Of a stretch of DNA of 64,000 nt, positions 47,863-59,730 are shown piece by piece; the first letter of the stretch is position 1; each line of letters begins with the position of its first letter. The position numbers were made by a program, and so were the translations under genes. Source of the DNA: Gnetum montanum (taxonomy: Eukaryota; Streptophyta; Gnetopsida; Gnetales; Gnetaceae); NCBI GenBank assembly GCA_015680685.1, contig MNCI01001077.1, forward strand, positions 762,268 to 826,267. Reading direction: 5' to 3'. The notes under the pieces are model-generated. The model saw only the letters and a program-made list of their open reading frames with translations. It made no database searches and was not told where the DNA came from.

Positions 47863-49664
47863 TATAGAGATTGAAAACATCAACGGCTAGAGTGGAACAC
47901 TAAGAGGTTTACAAGTACACAACTTTGACCTCACATCCACATGAGGGCCTATTGGAGGTAGAGATAGGAAGCCAAAAATGGTCTTGTTAATTGAATGGGG
48001 ACTTATGGAATGCAATGCCAAAATAGTGCTAAGTGTTTGCATGGTGTTTCATGGTGTCAAATGTGGTGATCATAGTTATGGGTTTCCACCAAAAACAAAA
48101 CATGTAAATGTCTAGTTATGTGAAAAAATAGCAAATAGTACAAATAAAATGGTAGAATGTGAATAAAAATGCCAAAAAATGCATATGAGAAGAGTGAGAG
48201 AGAAAGCGGCACCACCCCAAATGGGGTTGAGCATAGATAACCTCAAATGTGGTAAGAAAGGTACATAGTGTACAATAAGCATAGTAGATAGCATAGTCAT
48301 AATCTCAAGGTATTTGGCCACAAAGATGGACATTCTGCCATGGTGTTTGTGCCTATCAGTTTGAATGCTATGGGGTGCAGTGGACTACGGTGGTCTATGG
48401 TGGACTACGGAAGTGAGTGAATGCCTTGCCTTGCTAAGATGCCAAATGTGCTTCAAGAATGCCAAATGCCAAAATTCCTAGAATGAAAATTTTTCCAACC
48501 TCTAAAACATCAAGGATTGGGGTATTTATAGGCCTAGGATTAGCACAAAATGTAGATTGGTTTCCACTTGGTATTATGATAGTTGGGACTATGCTGCACC
48601 CAAGTACACTCTCCATTGAAGCAAATGGTGTTATGCTCTAGTGTGCTTCAATGGACTCTACAAGACTACCAAACTATGGCTACACTACCAAACTACATGT
48701 TCATGTGCCAAAAATACCACAGTGTATCTGAAAACAATGTGAAAAATGCAAGTTTGAAGACTATGCTCCAAGACTACACTATCCATTATATGAAGTGGTG
48801 TCAAGCATAGTTATAATTTTTTGGAGAAAGGGAAATGCAAAAAAGATGTAAATGCTCGCTGAAGGTGTGTTGGAGCTGATGTGAATGCCAATTCTATGCT
48901 ATGGAGGCCTCTGGAGGTTATTCTAGATGACTACACTTGACTATGCTCTACACTAGGGAAGAGCATAGCCCCAGACTTAGAAATATTTTGGGCCATGTGC
49001 TAACTACGCTTCAAGGGAGGCTAACTACACTTCCAACTAGGGTCAAGCCTAGTCCTAGCACTTAGTAAAGTTTTGTAAAAATCTAGCTTCCAATTGACTA
49101 TGCTTGACTACATTCTATGGAATTAGAGAGTGTAGTTTTATTAATTAGAAAAAACTACAAAAAATTGAGCCTTCAATGCTGACTATGCTTGATTATGCTC
49201 ACAAGTAGTGGAGAGCATAGTCTCAGTACTTAAAAAATCTACCAAACTATTTCTTCCATCCCAACTATGCTTAACTACATTTCAATCTAGTGGAGAGTGT
49301 AGTCTCTACCAAACTGTTTCTTCCATGTCAACCTAGCTTTGCAGCTACTGGCTTGACACTTAGGAAAATTTGAAAAAATAACCTTTGGTGTTGACTATGC
49401 TCTTTACTAAGCTGACTACACTCTAGTGTAATGGAGAGTGTAGTCCCAACACTTAAAAAAATTCATAGCTTCTTGTTTCATGCTGACACTTAGTAAAAAC
49501 TTGCAGAAAACTAGTCTTTGGAGCTGACTACACTATTCACTGGGCTAACTACACTCTGGTGTAGTGGAGAGCATAGTCCTAGCACTTAGAAAAAAATTAC
49601 CTCATATTGACACTTAGACAAATTTATCGTTGAGATGAACTAGCCCAAAGTTGGTGGTGTTTCA
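47863..49664 (-). repeat. 5' LTR of element F
   Basis: Starts TGAAACACCACCAACTTTGG on minus and ends CAATCTCTATA. U3 (48530-49664) repeats a third type of word, GACTATGCTC...GAGAGCATAGTC and ACTACACTCTGGTGTAGTGGA, nine or more times. TATA box at 48523-48530. Confidence 0.85.
48523..48530 (-). promoter_or_regulatory. TATA box of LTR F
   Basis: Minus-strand GGCCTATAAATACCCC about 660 bp before the LTR end. Confidence 0.75.
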
Positions 49665-49862
49665 CCCTCTATCCATCTCGTCTATATCCAATAAGCTTTT
49701 GTTGCTCAAGATTCCTTCCTTATGACTTTTGAATGCTAAAGTTTTGAATTTCAAGAATAATCTATGATCCAAAATCCTTTACAAAACCTTCATATTTTTT
49801 GAACATTCTAGTTCACTCAATTTTTCCATGAAAATTCATCAAGAATTCAAAAGTTTTCAAGG

Positions 49863-49952
49863 TGACATCATAACTATGATATCATATGCTCTATGACATC
49901 ATAGCTAGGATGTCGTATTTATGATGTCACATCCATAAAAATAGTATATATA
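49863..49952 (+). promoter_or_regulatory. Promoter of remnant G with TGACATCA sites and TATA box
   Basis: TGACATCA at 49863-49870 and 49894-49901 and its reverse complement at 49922-49929; TGATATCAT at 49877-49885; TATATATA at 49945-49952. TGACATCA resembles CRE/as-1 elements bound by plant bZIP factors (family knowledge). Confidence 0.5.
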
Positions 49953-50486
49953 GAGGTGAGAGTTAAAAAAATTTTATTTTCTCAATTTCACACAAGGGAA
50001 GTTTTTTCAATTTTTCTAAGCTCTAACAACCACACCTTTTTATGCTATAACTTCCTCACTGTAACTCTAATTTTCATGATTTTCAAATCTTGTTGATCAT
50101 GAGGTGTTCAACTTAGTCGTGGGACAATGCATTGTGTGAATAGTTGGAAAAGTAAGTTAAAATTTCCTAACACTTGAAAAATAATATAAGGGTAAGTATA
50201 AGATATTAATAAGAATATTCTAACTAACTAACAAAATTTAGGCCAAAGGACATAACTAATCCTTCTAACTAACCATATCATAAGGGCATAATAAAGAGAA
50301 AATCATAACTCTAGAAAGTCATAATAATTAGAAATACAACACTTAGGTTTTTCCTTTTGAAAATTTTGCTAGGTCTACAATCTTGATAAAATTAGAACTT
50401 TATCAAACTAATAGTATGAGAATGATCATGAACCATTAAGAAGTAATTTGAACACTTTGGTAATCCTAGCATCTTGATGATTTCAA

Positions 50487-51030
50487 ATGGCCCCAAAGAG
50501 ACTAGTAGTTGAAGGACCTTCATAGCCAGGTAGCCAAAGTTCAAGTGGCTATGGAATTGGCCAAGGTGGAGAACATTCCCTGCAAGCTAAACATACTAAG
50601 TAGGAGGCTCAATCATTTAGCATTCATCAAAAAACTCCCACCATTGAACAATTAATACAAGTAGAAGTAAAATCATTGCTAGCACTAGAACAAGGACAAG
50701 GTCTTATTGATTACCTATAGGCCATCCAAGAAAATATTATCATGTCCACAATTATTGTTGATTTAAACTTTAGTGCATTCATAGAGTTTGCTATAGAAGT
50801 TGTAAGAACATAACTCTAGGCATCTCTCCTATGTTCCATACTATCTAGCAATGCAGAATGGTACCTAGAAGAGGTATCTAAGTATTGATAGAACAAATAG
50901 GATGATGAAATAATGAAGAGAGAAGGAGTCTTCATTCCACACTCTATTGAGGCAATCGCTAATGCCTTGAATATTCCAAATGAAGAGGCTAGTGTTACAT
51001 AGATTTCCATAAGATAAGTATGACATCCCA
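50487..51030 (+). pseudogene. Remnant G ORF1: plant transposon protein domain, N-terminal part
   Basis: ATG at 50487 (MAPKRLVVEG). EAQSFSIHQKTP is the counterpart of EAQSFSIHQKLP in C. IIMSTIIVDLNFSAF and AEWYLEEVSKY align with EMSTLAAVIMEINF and EWYLRETYKF of C, followed by GVFIPHSIEAIANALNI against GISVDFFAKAISKVLN. Seven stops. The C-terminal half is missing, probably replaced before LTR H. Role unknown; likely an accessory ORF before gag. Confidence 0.6.
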
Positions 51031-51397
51031 TCCCCAGATGTCATGGAAAATGTCAAATATATGATGTATTAGACATTATATGTAAGAAGAAAGTATACCA
51101 AATATGAAATATATATGATATTCAACATTATTTATAAAGGAAATAATAGGAAAAACATAGAAATAGAAATAAAAATATGCTTTATTAATATAGAATATCA
51201 TATTTGGACCATGCTCTAAGTGTGTTACTTATAGTTTTCTACCTTTGGAATCTATCCCTTAGGGGAAATCCAACACTACCACCATGGGTAGGACTATAAC
51301 GTTGCTAGAAGAGATGGCTAGTTGGTTTCCTATCCTACTTCACCTACCTTCCTATCACTTGCCATACCAAATTTACCACTTCATGCTAGTATGACCT

Positions 51398-53150
51398 TAG
51401 AAACACCACTAATTTCAGCCTAATAATTTGAAATGAGAAGAACTTAGACCCTTTCAAGCTTTCTGGAGGCAAACATTTAACTAAGGCATGTAACTCAAGC
51501 TCACCTTGTCACGCTGGCTTGCCCTTAGCATGAGAAACTCAAATGAATTAAAAATAAAGTTAAATATGCTCCAATCTGAGGCTGCAAGTCATCTTCATAG
51601 GGCTACTATTGTCCACTTTAAGTATCAGCATTCAGGAGTTCAAATTTCAAGAAAAATTATACACAGTTTCTCACTCACACTAATGGTCACGCTGAGGTCA
51701 TGTTGGCAGCATGAGTACAACGTGAGAAACTATGAGAGCCTCAAAGCCAAGTCAAAATGACTTGATTTCAAGGGTGCAATTCATCCTCAGGGTTCATTAT
51801 TGAGAACTTCAAGTCCCAGCCTCCAAAATCCTAGATTTTAGGTCCAAAATTACAAGTTTTTGTAGCTCACACTGAGGTCATGCTAAACTCACACTGGCAA
51901 CGTGAGTCCAACCTAAGCTACCAGAAGTGGTTTAAAACAAGACACATCCAAGATTAAGTTTTGACTTCCAGATCACTCTCAAGGTCAATCATAGCTAGAA
52001 AATTGTTGCACTCAAAGAATAGGCTTCAAGGATCAAAAATTGGTGTGAAATGCATCATTTTTAGCTCACTTATGCTTAGGTCATGTTGAGGTCACATTGG
52101 CAGCGTAAGTACAGCGTGAGTGCAGCGTGAGTCTAGCATGAGTACTGTTCATGCCTGGTCAAAAGCACACCAAACACATGCTGAGTATACGCCAAGACAA
52201 AATCAACTCTTGCTAGAAGCTCTAGTGAAACAGAGATGCCTCCAACATCCAGAAAACCACTCAAATCAACATCCTACAATAGTCAATTTAGGGACTGAGA
52301 GGTTTCAAGTGAGCTGGAGTCAATCTCTCTTTTTATACATTATCATTTTCATTGTAACTTTTTATCATCTATGAGCTTGTCAAGCTCTTATGCTCCAAAT
52401 TGTATCTGCTTCTGTGGGCATAAGCTAGCTTACATAAGCCAATACACATTGTAAGATACAGTGCATCTAGTCAAGAATGTAGCCCTCCTACACATGTCCA
52501 ATTGACATGTAGTTGGCCATCTAACACTTGTTACATGATTTATTTTCCTCTCATTTCTCAACCACTGATTCATCTATGAGTTTTGTGCCCAAACCTAGCC
52601 AAACCTTATAAATAACCCATCCATTTACATAAATCAGGTTGGCAAGTTTGAAGGTTGACAGCTTAGAAGACACTGACTAGCAACTTTTGAACGCTCAGGC
52701 ACACCTAACTCCTAGCATCCAAGCACCTACAAGCATATCACCCTGGGGCTTAGCGCTTGACTTACGATTCACATGCATAGCTACGCTTTGACCAGTGCAC
52801 ATTCATTCTAAGCAATACAATATATTTTATTTTTCCTTCCATTATATTAATTACTCTATTTTAAATTCAATTTATGCTTTGTTTAATATACATTTCTGTA
52901 TACGCTCTATTTTCATTTTGTGTGCCACTGTTCACATTTCGCACATCAGTTACGATAACCCCAGTGCAAGCCATAGCTTACATTTGGGGAAGTCCTTGGT
53001 TGATTTGTGTGTAGACCATCCAAGGCACTCTACCTTTGTTTTCTTTTCTAACTTTCCCTCATGTGAAGGTAGGGTCAGCTGTACCTATCTGGTGATCTCT
53101 CAATGTTTTTTTTCCCTTCTAGGCTTACACCGATGATTTCGGTTAGTATA
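51398..53150 (+). repeat. 5' LTR of element H
   Basis: Start GAAACACCACTAATTTC with TG decayed to TA; end GATTTCGGTTAGTATA. The stretch ACTTTCCCTCATGTGAAGGT at about 53050 is shared with LTR D. U3 words are CACGCTGGC, CAGCGTGAG and similar (51500-52145). TATA at 52607-52614. Confidence 0.75.
52607..52614 (+). promoter_or_regulatory. TATA box of LTR H
   Basis: CCTTATAAATAACCC about 540 bp before the LTR end. Confidence 0.7.
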
Positions 53151-53156
53151 GTAAAT

Positions 53157-53174
53157 TGGAGCTAAAAGGAGGGC
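53157..53174 (+). other. Candidate primer binding site of element H
   Basis: TGGAGCTAAAAGGAGGGC a few bases after the LTR end; same form as 37302-37319 in D. Confidence 0.6.
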
Positions 53175-53339
53175 AAGTATTTTATTTTATTTTGATATAT
53201 TTATTATTTTTTATTGTGTTTTGATTTATGTGTTTATTAAGCGTACATATATACTATGTCATACTAACACTAGGATTCTGGTGTTATTAGAGGAAAGTCC
53301 TAAGAGGGAGAGAGAAGCTTTGGCCCTGATGGTTTAACC

Positions 53340-55374
53340 AGAAGTGGTTGTCATAGGGCCAGAGGAAGAAGGAAAAGAGGTGAAAGAAGAAATCGAGGAC
53401 ATAAAGCAAGAGTTGGCTCAACTGCTGACTGTTTATCCCCCACAGAGTTATAAGCCCTTCTACATCTACCTTACAATGTCTGATTCTTCCATTGCATCAA
53501 TGCTTTGTCAAAAACATAAAGATAGAATCGTGATCCCCGTCTATTACCTAAGCCATGTTCTAAATGCCTATGAAAAATGATACAATGATATAATGATACA
53601 ACAATGTTAATAGTATAGACACCATACCTGATAACTACGAGGCAATCCCTTAGTTCGATGGATCTTCAACTTCTTGAGGAGGAAGTTCCACAGTCATTTT
53701 AACATACCCCTCTAGATAAATCGAACCCTTCACCTACCGATTGACCTTCCCTTGTACCAATAATGTGGTAGAATGCAAAGGTCTTCTTAGAGGTCTTTAG
53801 GCAGCATTGACTTTGAGAATCGCACATCTTGTAGTTTGAGATGATTCACAACTAGTCATTAATCAAATCACAAAATTTTACGCATGTAAGGCTCTCCATT
53901 TGCAACCATATTGTGATTTGAGCAAACATCTACTGAAGCAATTAGTAGACGTGGATATATAGTATGTACCTAAAAGTGAAAAAACCATTGCCAATGCACT
54001 TGCTACATTAGCCCTAAACATGACACTCAAAATGTTCCATGCATTGCCTAGCTCTATAATAAATTGTGCCAAACCTTTAACCGACACCCTTGATGAAATT
54101 CCCATAGCATCCATTAGCATAACACATGTGATAGAATGGTACGATGACATAAAAGAATACCTTCTACGAGGAAAACCTCCACAACATTTGACAAACTCTC
54201 AAAAAGACACCATGCAAAAATGCTCTTGGCAATATGTGTTAATAGGAGACACCTTATGTTGCAAATCCTATGAAAGAATTTTGTTCATGTGCGTTAGTAG
54301 CGTCGATGATCAAACGATTCTAGAACAAGTCCATGAAGGACTTTGTGGAGGGCACATAGCACCAAAAGCTATGGCAACAAAGATTAGGCGCTTGGGCTAC
54401 TACCAGCCACACATGGAGTACGATTGTTTCTCCAAGGTTAAGACATGTGACATTTGCAAAAGGCATAGTAACCTAATACATGTGCCACCTAAAGAATTGC
54501 ACAAACACAAATCACATGGCCATTCCAAAGATGGGGATTAGACTTAATTGGACCAATAATTCCACTATCTTTCATTGGACATAGCTTCATTATCAACACA
54601 ATTGAACACTTCACAAAATGGGTAGAAGCTATTCCCCTTAGGAAGACCACCTCTAAGCATGTTTGTACTTTCAGAATCGAAAACATTGTGACATGTTTTG
54701 GTATTTCGATGATCATCGTCACTGAAAATGGACCACAATTTAGTAGTGCACATACTAAAAGCTTCTGTGAAATCCTGGGTATTAAACATGCATTCTCGTC
54801 ACCTTACTACCCATAGAGTAATGGTCAAGTGGAGGCTACAAACAAAACTATCATCATAGTGCTCAAAACGATGTTAAATCAGAGCAAGAGATGATGGCAC
54901 GAACAACTAGTCTATGCATTGTGGGCATACAGAATGACACATCAAACATCTACAGGTAAAACTCCATATAGTCTTGTATACGGATTTGAAGTTGTTTTAT
55001 CTTTAGAGTTATAGGTTCCCTCAATGTGGATAGCTCTCTCAGGCCTCCTCAATGAAATCCAAAGTAATGAACTATGCATTGTAGACCTTGACTCGGTGGA
55101 GGAGGAATGTGTATGAACACTTGATTAGATCGAGTGGTACCAAAAACAACAACAACAACAACACAAACATGATTTGCATAAGCTCCCGATTAAGGAAGGA
55201 GACCTAGTCCTTAAGGTCGTCCATGAACATCCAAATAAATTCTCAACTAAGTGGGAAGTACATTACTTAGTCACCAAGGTGTAAAATAACGGAACATTCA
55301 AACTTGCTAACATGGATGGGAATGAGTTTGCTAATCCCAAAAATCACTTGTACCTAAAATGGTACTATGTCTGA
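53340..55374 (+). pseudogene. Element H pol remnant: RNase H, second RNase H, integrase
   Basis: The open frame 53344-53580 starts with Glu/Lys-rich codons not seen in D, then IKQELAQLLTVYPPQ and the first RNase H, so a deletion joined leader or gag sequence to RNase H in frame near 53395. The second RNase H is decayed (about 53740-54010). Integrase: HEGLCGGHIAP and CDICKRH (complete HHCC), GLDLIGP, TENGPQF (Asp to Glu), and NGQVEATNK with the catalytic Glu kept (54832-54834). 173 open codons at 54020-54541. Ends YLKWYYV, TGA at 55372-55374. Confidence 0.88.
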
Positions 55375-55384
55375 TCAACCTAAG

Positions 55385-55740
55385 GTACATAACGGTTCTG
55401 GCATCACAACCTAAAACTGATACCATAGAACGGTCCTGGAGCTATGACTTGAAAATAGCACCACAGAATGTCCTGGAGTCATGATAGTAAACTAACACCA
55501 TAGAGATCCATCTGGCATGACACTAAACTACCACATTTTTCCACCATGACATAAAACTAGCATGTAGATTCCACTAAGACTATAAACTATTTTTCCTCTT
55601 CACAGTCTGCTACAACTATAACCTAGTAATGCACCATCCACTACGATGCTAAACTAGCACCGTCCAAAGGGTTATGATGTGAAACTAACCTACAATAGTC
55701 TGTTATTACTATAAACTTGTGACATCATTGATAACTAGGT
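55385..55740 (+). repeat. Spacer array after integrase, element H
   Basis: About nine units, for example ATGACACTAAACTACCACA and ACTATAAACTA; same place as in B and D. Confidence 0.7.
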
Positions 55741-56570
55741 AATACTTGAAAAGATCTGTTGCTGCAATTGGTTGTACATGTTCCACAAAGACTTTCTACA
55801 TAATTTATCTCATGGACCCTGATGAAGTTAATGTTGTTCGTGATTCTTTCTGCTTCGAAGTTACACATGGTGGCTCCATCTCCTTGGTTGTTTTCAATTT
55901 TAAAAGTACTTAGTTAACCAAAATAATTTATGACTTTTCTTATGTTCTTGGATTTGTGTTTGCAGGATGACATGCCTGAGGTGTTCATGCATAGATGCAC
56001 TTCATCATGATGACAAGGTATCACATTCCTCCTAACGCATGCAACTGGGTTAATCAATTTATTCTTAAGTAAATTCTTGAATCCTGATACATTACCTATT
56101 CCCCATCATGTTCCCCTTATCCTATCCAGTTACACCCATTTGATACATTCTACTCAACCCAAACCTCTTGATACATTGTTGCACATTGTGATTCTCTAAG
56201 CATTTGCAACACAAAACACAATACACGGTACATGATACAAATACAAGCACATGAGCACGAGCACAACACTGAAAGCAAGCTCTTCCAAAACAAAAAAGAA
56301 AAATAAAAAAAATGAAAAAAGGAACAAAAAGATCAAAGAGAAAAATGCACAAAAAAGGTCTTCATGACCTTGTTAACATCACAAGACCATTGGCTCTTCT
56401 CATATAAGCCCTAGACGGGAAGGCATTGTCCTGGAAAAATAGCTACACTTGTGTCTCAAATGATCATGTCGCACATCATTGCATGGCTTTGGCTATTTAC
56501 AACAAGCTCTAGTAAACACTCTATAGGAGTCCCATTTCTCCAAAGAACACACCTCCTATGTCTTGGTTTC
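55741..56570 (+). other. Element H 3' untranslated region, truncated
   Basis: Purine tract at 56283-56355. Block 56380-56570 matches the complement of 20720-20980 in D (AAAGCCATGCAATGATGTG on the opposite strand). No gene seen. Confidence 0.65.
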
Positions 56571-58269
56571 TGTAGCGACTGAAAACGTCGGCAGTTGGAA
56601 GACCATCGGGGGTCAGCAGGCGCAATAGATCCAACCCTGTATCTACGGGAGGGCCATGCTGGATGTGTGTGGACATGGGGTGCCCTGAATGGTCTGGTCG
56701 ATCAGACAGGGACTTACATCGATGTCAATATAGCCTTTTGAAACATAAATAATGTGAAATGCGAGATAATTCTTAAGGGTAAATCAAGTAGGGGAGAAAC
56801 TGTAAAAATATTATAGTAATACGAAGTAATGCTTAAAGGTGAATAAGACAGAAAATAATGCAAAAATGAGAAAACAAATGAGAGCTAAAATAACGTGTAG
56901 TTAGGGACATGAACCACTTCGAAGTTACAAACTCGCCTGGTCGGGGTGGATACAATTGGCTGCACAGCGTGACAGAGTGCAGAAATCCCGAGAGTAACCT
57001 AGGCATGTCGAGAAAAAAGAGCTATGTGCTTGGGCATGGACATTGGTACAAACAATCTATGGTTCCACTAAGGTGGTAGAATAGAGATGGGACCTCATGC
57101 TAGCTGAGAGAGACTCACTATTTATAGTGTTAAATAGATGACTTTTATGTTATAATGCTGGAGAAAGGAGAAGTCTTTGTTTCAGAATTTCAAAGTCCCC
57201 ACCACTTGGAAGTTGTTTTCTTCAAGAAGGATGTGAACTCTTTTGAAATTGCCAATCTTTTTTTACAATTTCCTATGGCTCCCTTGCATGTTATTTTCCA
57301 GGGTATTTATAGGACCGAGGGTGTGTGAAAGGGGTTTTTTAAATACTACATGCCTTGAGCCTTTGTTGTCTTGCTAGCGCCACTCGTGTCATTTGTAACA
57401 GTTGGACCTTCAAGACCATTGTGATGTGAACTTGTATGCTATAACTACAATTCTACTACGCCATAACTACACCGTCAGTGTCTGGAGACATGTGCCAATG
57501 GTCTAATTAGGTGGAGTGCATTGATGTCGCTCAACCACCTACATGTCTTGCTGTACCTTGTGACGTAGCATGCTTGGTGTAGCATAGCACTTTGTCGCAC
57601 GTTCTGCTATATGTCACATGCTTGCTACACTATGTAGCATAGTGTAGCATAGCACCTGGCATTAGTCAAGAAAGCCTTACTAATTTGCAAACCTTGTCTT
57701 CTACGATCCAAGTCTTGTGAACTCCGTTCACTCCGCCTTTCGAACTACCTTCTGTCCCTACCATAGGATTGCTATGCCTTGCTGTGCCATGTAGCTCAGC
57801 ATAGTGTAGTAGTAGACATGGTCCACCACTTGCTGACAGAAAGGGACATCACTGCAGAACTTGAAATTAGGCGAGGGGAGTGGGTAGTGAAGTCATTTCC
57901 ATGCTGCGCTATGTGACGTCGCATAGCGTAGCACTTCATTTCGCCATCGTCTTCTAATGCTTGCTATGCTACATAGTGTAGCATAGAGTAGTAGGCTCTG
58001 TGACTTAGAAAAATTGTTGAACTATTTCTTCTGCATCAAGAATGCTACTGTCGATTCCGCACGCTATTTCTAAGTAGGCTATCGGCTGTTTAGGCTACTT
58101 TGGTGGGTGGGTAGGATGGTACAGAACTTGTCCATGCTCAAAGTAGAAAATTTGCTAAACTGGTCAGCCTAGACTCAGAACGTTCTCCTCTTGATGAACT
58201 TCCATAGTGTTGCGTGAACTACAAGAGCCTAGTGAAGCAAGGATGACCCCACATTTTTAGAGTTTTTCA
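56571..58269 (-). repeat. 3' LTR of element I
   Basis: Starts TGAAAAACTCTAAAAATG next to the polypurine tract and ends TTTTCAGTCGCTACA. Hairpin words of the CTATGTAGCATAGTGTAGCA type at about 57555-57660, 57770-57815, 57905-57935 and 57960-58000. TATA at 57304-57311. Confidence 0.88.
57304..57311 (-). promoter_or_regulatory. TATA box of LTR I
   Basis: Minus-strand TCCTATAAATACCC about 735 bp before the LTR end. Confidence 0.75.
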
Positions 58270-58288
58270 TTGGCCCCTCTTTGTTGAC
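58270..58288 (-). other. Polypurine tract of element I
   Basis: Minus-strand TCAACAAAGAGGGGCCAA followed by TGAAAAAC. Confidence 0.8.
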
Positions 58289-59219
58289 ATCTGGAGAACA
58301 GACTCGATGGACGTCAACAAAGAATATGAAACACCTCAGCAAGTGAAATGCTAAGGTTATCGCTTGGTGAGTGCTGAGATGTCTCTTGGTCATGCTTGAG
58401 AGTGTTGCATTGGTTTTGTAGAGGTTAAGGTAGAGAGAAAAGATAATGTTTAGCTAAGTCCCTCGTTAGAATGCTCTGAGGGGCTCATTTGCATTTTCAT
58501 CTTTGGCTGGTGCTATTCTTCAACCTCTTGTAGGATAGGTGCTCCCTTCATTGGATGAGTTTCATTACATTTGTGAAGGTCTTTGACCTGCCTATGGACA
58601 CCTTAAATACTACGAGCTGTGTTGCACACATGCTGGAGTCTGCACTCTCAAAATAGCCATGTTAGTCAAGGCACTCTCTTCGCGATGCTGTAACGTTCAC
58701 TGCTGTAGTGAGATGCGTTTGCAGGGACAAGGTCTTACTAGCTACTAGCATTGTTATTACTCTTGGGCACCATTGCTAGTGTGAGATGTCCAAAGAAGGA
58801 AGGCCAGTAATGGCCCTGAAGATGTCATTGCAGAGGAGCTGGGTGCAAATGCCCTGGAATCCCTGCAAGGGGTTTGCATTCCTAGTTCAGCCATGGGATT
58901 AGTTTCCACATAGCTAACATCGTGCAAGCCCAAGCATTGGCAGGGAGCTGGAGCAACAATATTGTGGCTGGGCCACAATACTACTAGCACTCCAGATGCG
59001 AGAGCTAACCCAAGAACTACCGTCAAGGCGGTGGGCCATGACGACGGTAGGTTCTGAGGGTTAGCGTGAAGCCATACGGCATTTTCGGAGAGTTAGCATG
59101 ATGCCAAGGGTGGTAGCATCGCATATGTTCTGGACCGCATTCTCAATGTGTCGTGAACAGCGTTCCAGAGCTACGACGTCCCACCCACTTGTTAGCATTG
59201 TGCCCACTCGTTTAGTGTG
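58289..59219 (-). other. Element I 3' untranslated region
   Basis: The first 60 bases on the sense strand match the pre-tract block of B and D. A 89-codon minus frame at 59026-58757 has no recognisable domain. Nothing else supported. Confidence 0.45.
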
Positions 59220-59645
59220 TATCTAGTGCTAGTGCATGTTGGGGATGCAATGCGAATCTAGTTTAAGGTCTTGGTAGATGGTGTGCTGGTTTAAAGTCCC
59301 AGCGGACTGCTATGCTAGTTTAAGATCCCAATGGACCGTACATGCCAATTTTACATCATAGCAAATGTGCAATGCTAGTTTATAGTCATAGTGGACTAAT
59401 AGTGCTAGTTTTATGTCGTAGCAGATGGTTGCTGCTAGTTTAACATCGTGGCAAATGCTGCTCGATGCTGGTATTTTATCATCATTACCTACGCTGCCTG
59501 GTGTGACTGCTAGTTTATCATCATAGCATATGGTTGCCGCTAGTTTAATGTCATGGCAGACACTGCTCGATGCTACTAGTTTATCGTCATTGCAGACGAT
59601 GCCTGGTGTGACTACTAGTTTATCATCATAGCAGATGATGCTTGT
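59220..59645 (-). repeat. Spacer array of element I
   Basis: About eleven units on plus such as TGCTAGTTTATCATCATAGC, some joined in larger repeats (CACTGCTCGATGCT twice). Corresponds to the array after integrase in D. A periodic 114-codon minus frame is a product of the repeat. Confidence 0.75.
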
Positions 59646-59730
59646 TGTTTTCATTGCACTTCTGATGAAGCTTTTGAGTTTGTTGATTATGCTATGCTAA
59701 TGTGGTCACTATGCTCTATGTGTTAAATAG

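Larger units (their letters stand above)
43140..49664 (-). mobile_element. Element F: Tat/Ogre-like element, 5' half
   Basis: Minus strand: 5' LTR (49664-47863), leader, gag (from 47376), protease (about 44640-43960) and spacer array (43400-43140), where it stops. Antisense gene, pol and 3' LTR are absent. Homologous with D and I throughout. Confidence 0.8.
49665..51397 (+). mobile_element. Remnant G: LTR promoter and ORF1, same type as C
   Basis: Plus orientation: LTR-like region with TATA box, then ORF1 (50487-51030). The left end is cut by LTR F and the right end by LTR H. From 51031 to 51397 no gene is seen; a TGACATCCC...GATGTCA inverted motif is at about 51020-51050. Confidence 0.6.
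51398..56570 (+). mobile_element. Element H: Tat/Ogre-like element with internal deletion
   Basis: Plus orientation: 5' LTR (51398-53150), primer site (53157-53174), about 200 bp of leader, then RNase H and integrase to 55374, spacer, 3' untranslated part, and the end of LTR I at 56571. gag core, protease, antisense gene and RT are missing. Element I appears to have inserted shortly before its polypurine tract. Confidence 0.8.

Noticed and set aside
59220-59645. CRISPR-like array of short repeats and spacers
   Set aside because: Units vary in length and sequence, the setting is a plant retrotransposon, and no cas genes are present.
59310-59654. 114-codon periodic frame with repeated YDDKLA-type units
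   Set aside because: Product of the spacer array; homologous arrays in D and H do not keep the frame.
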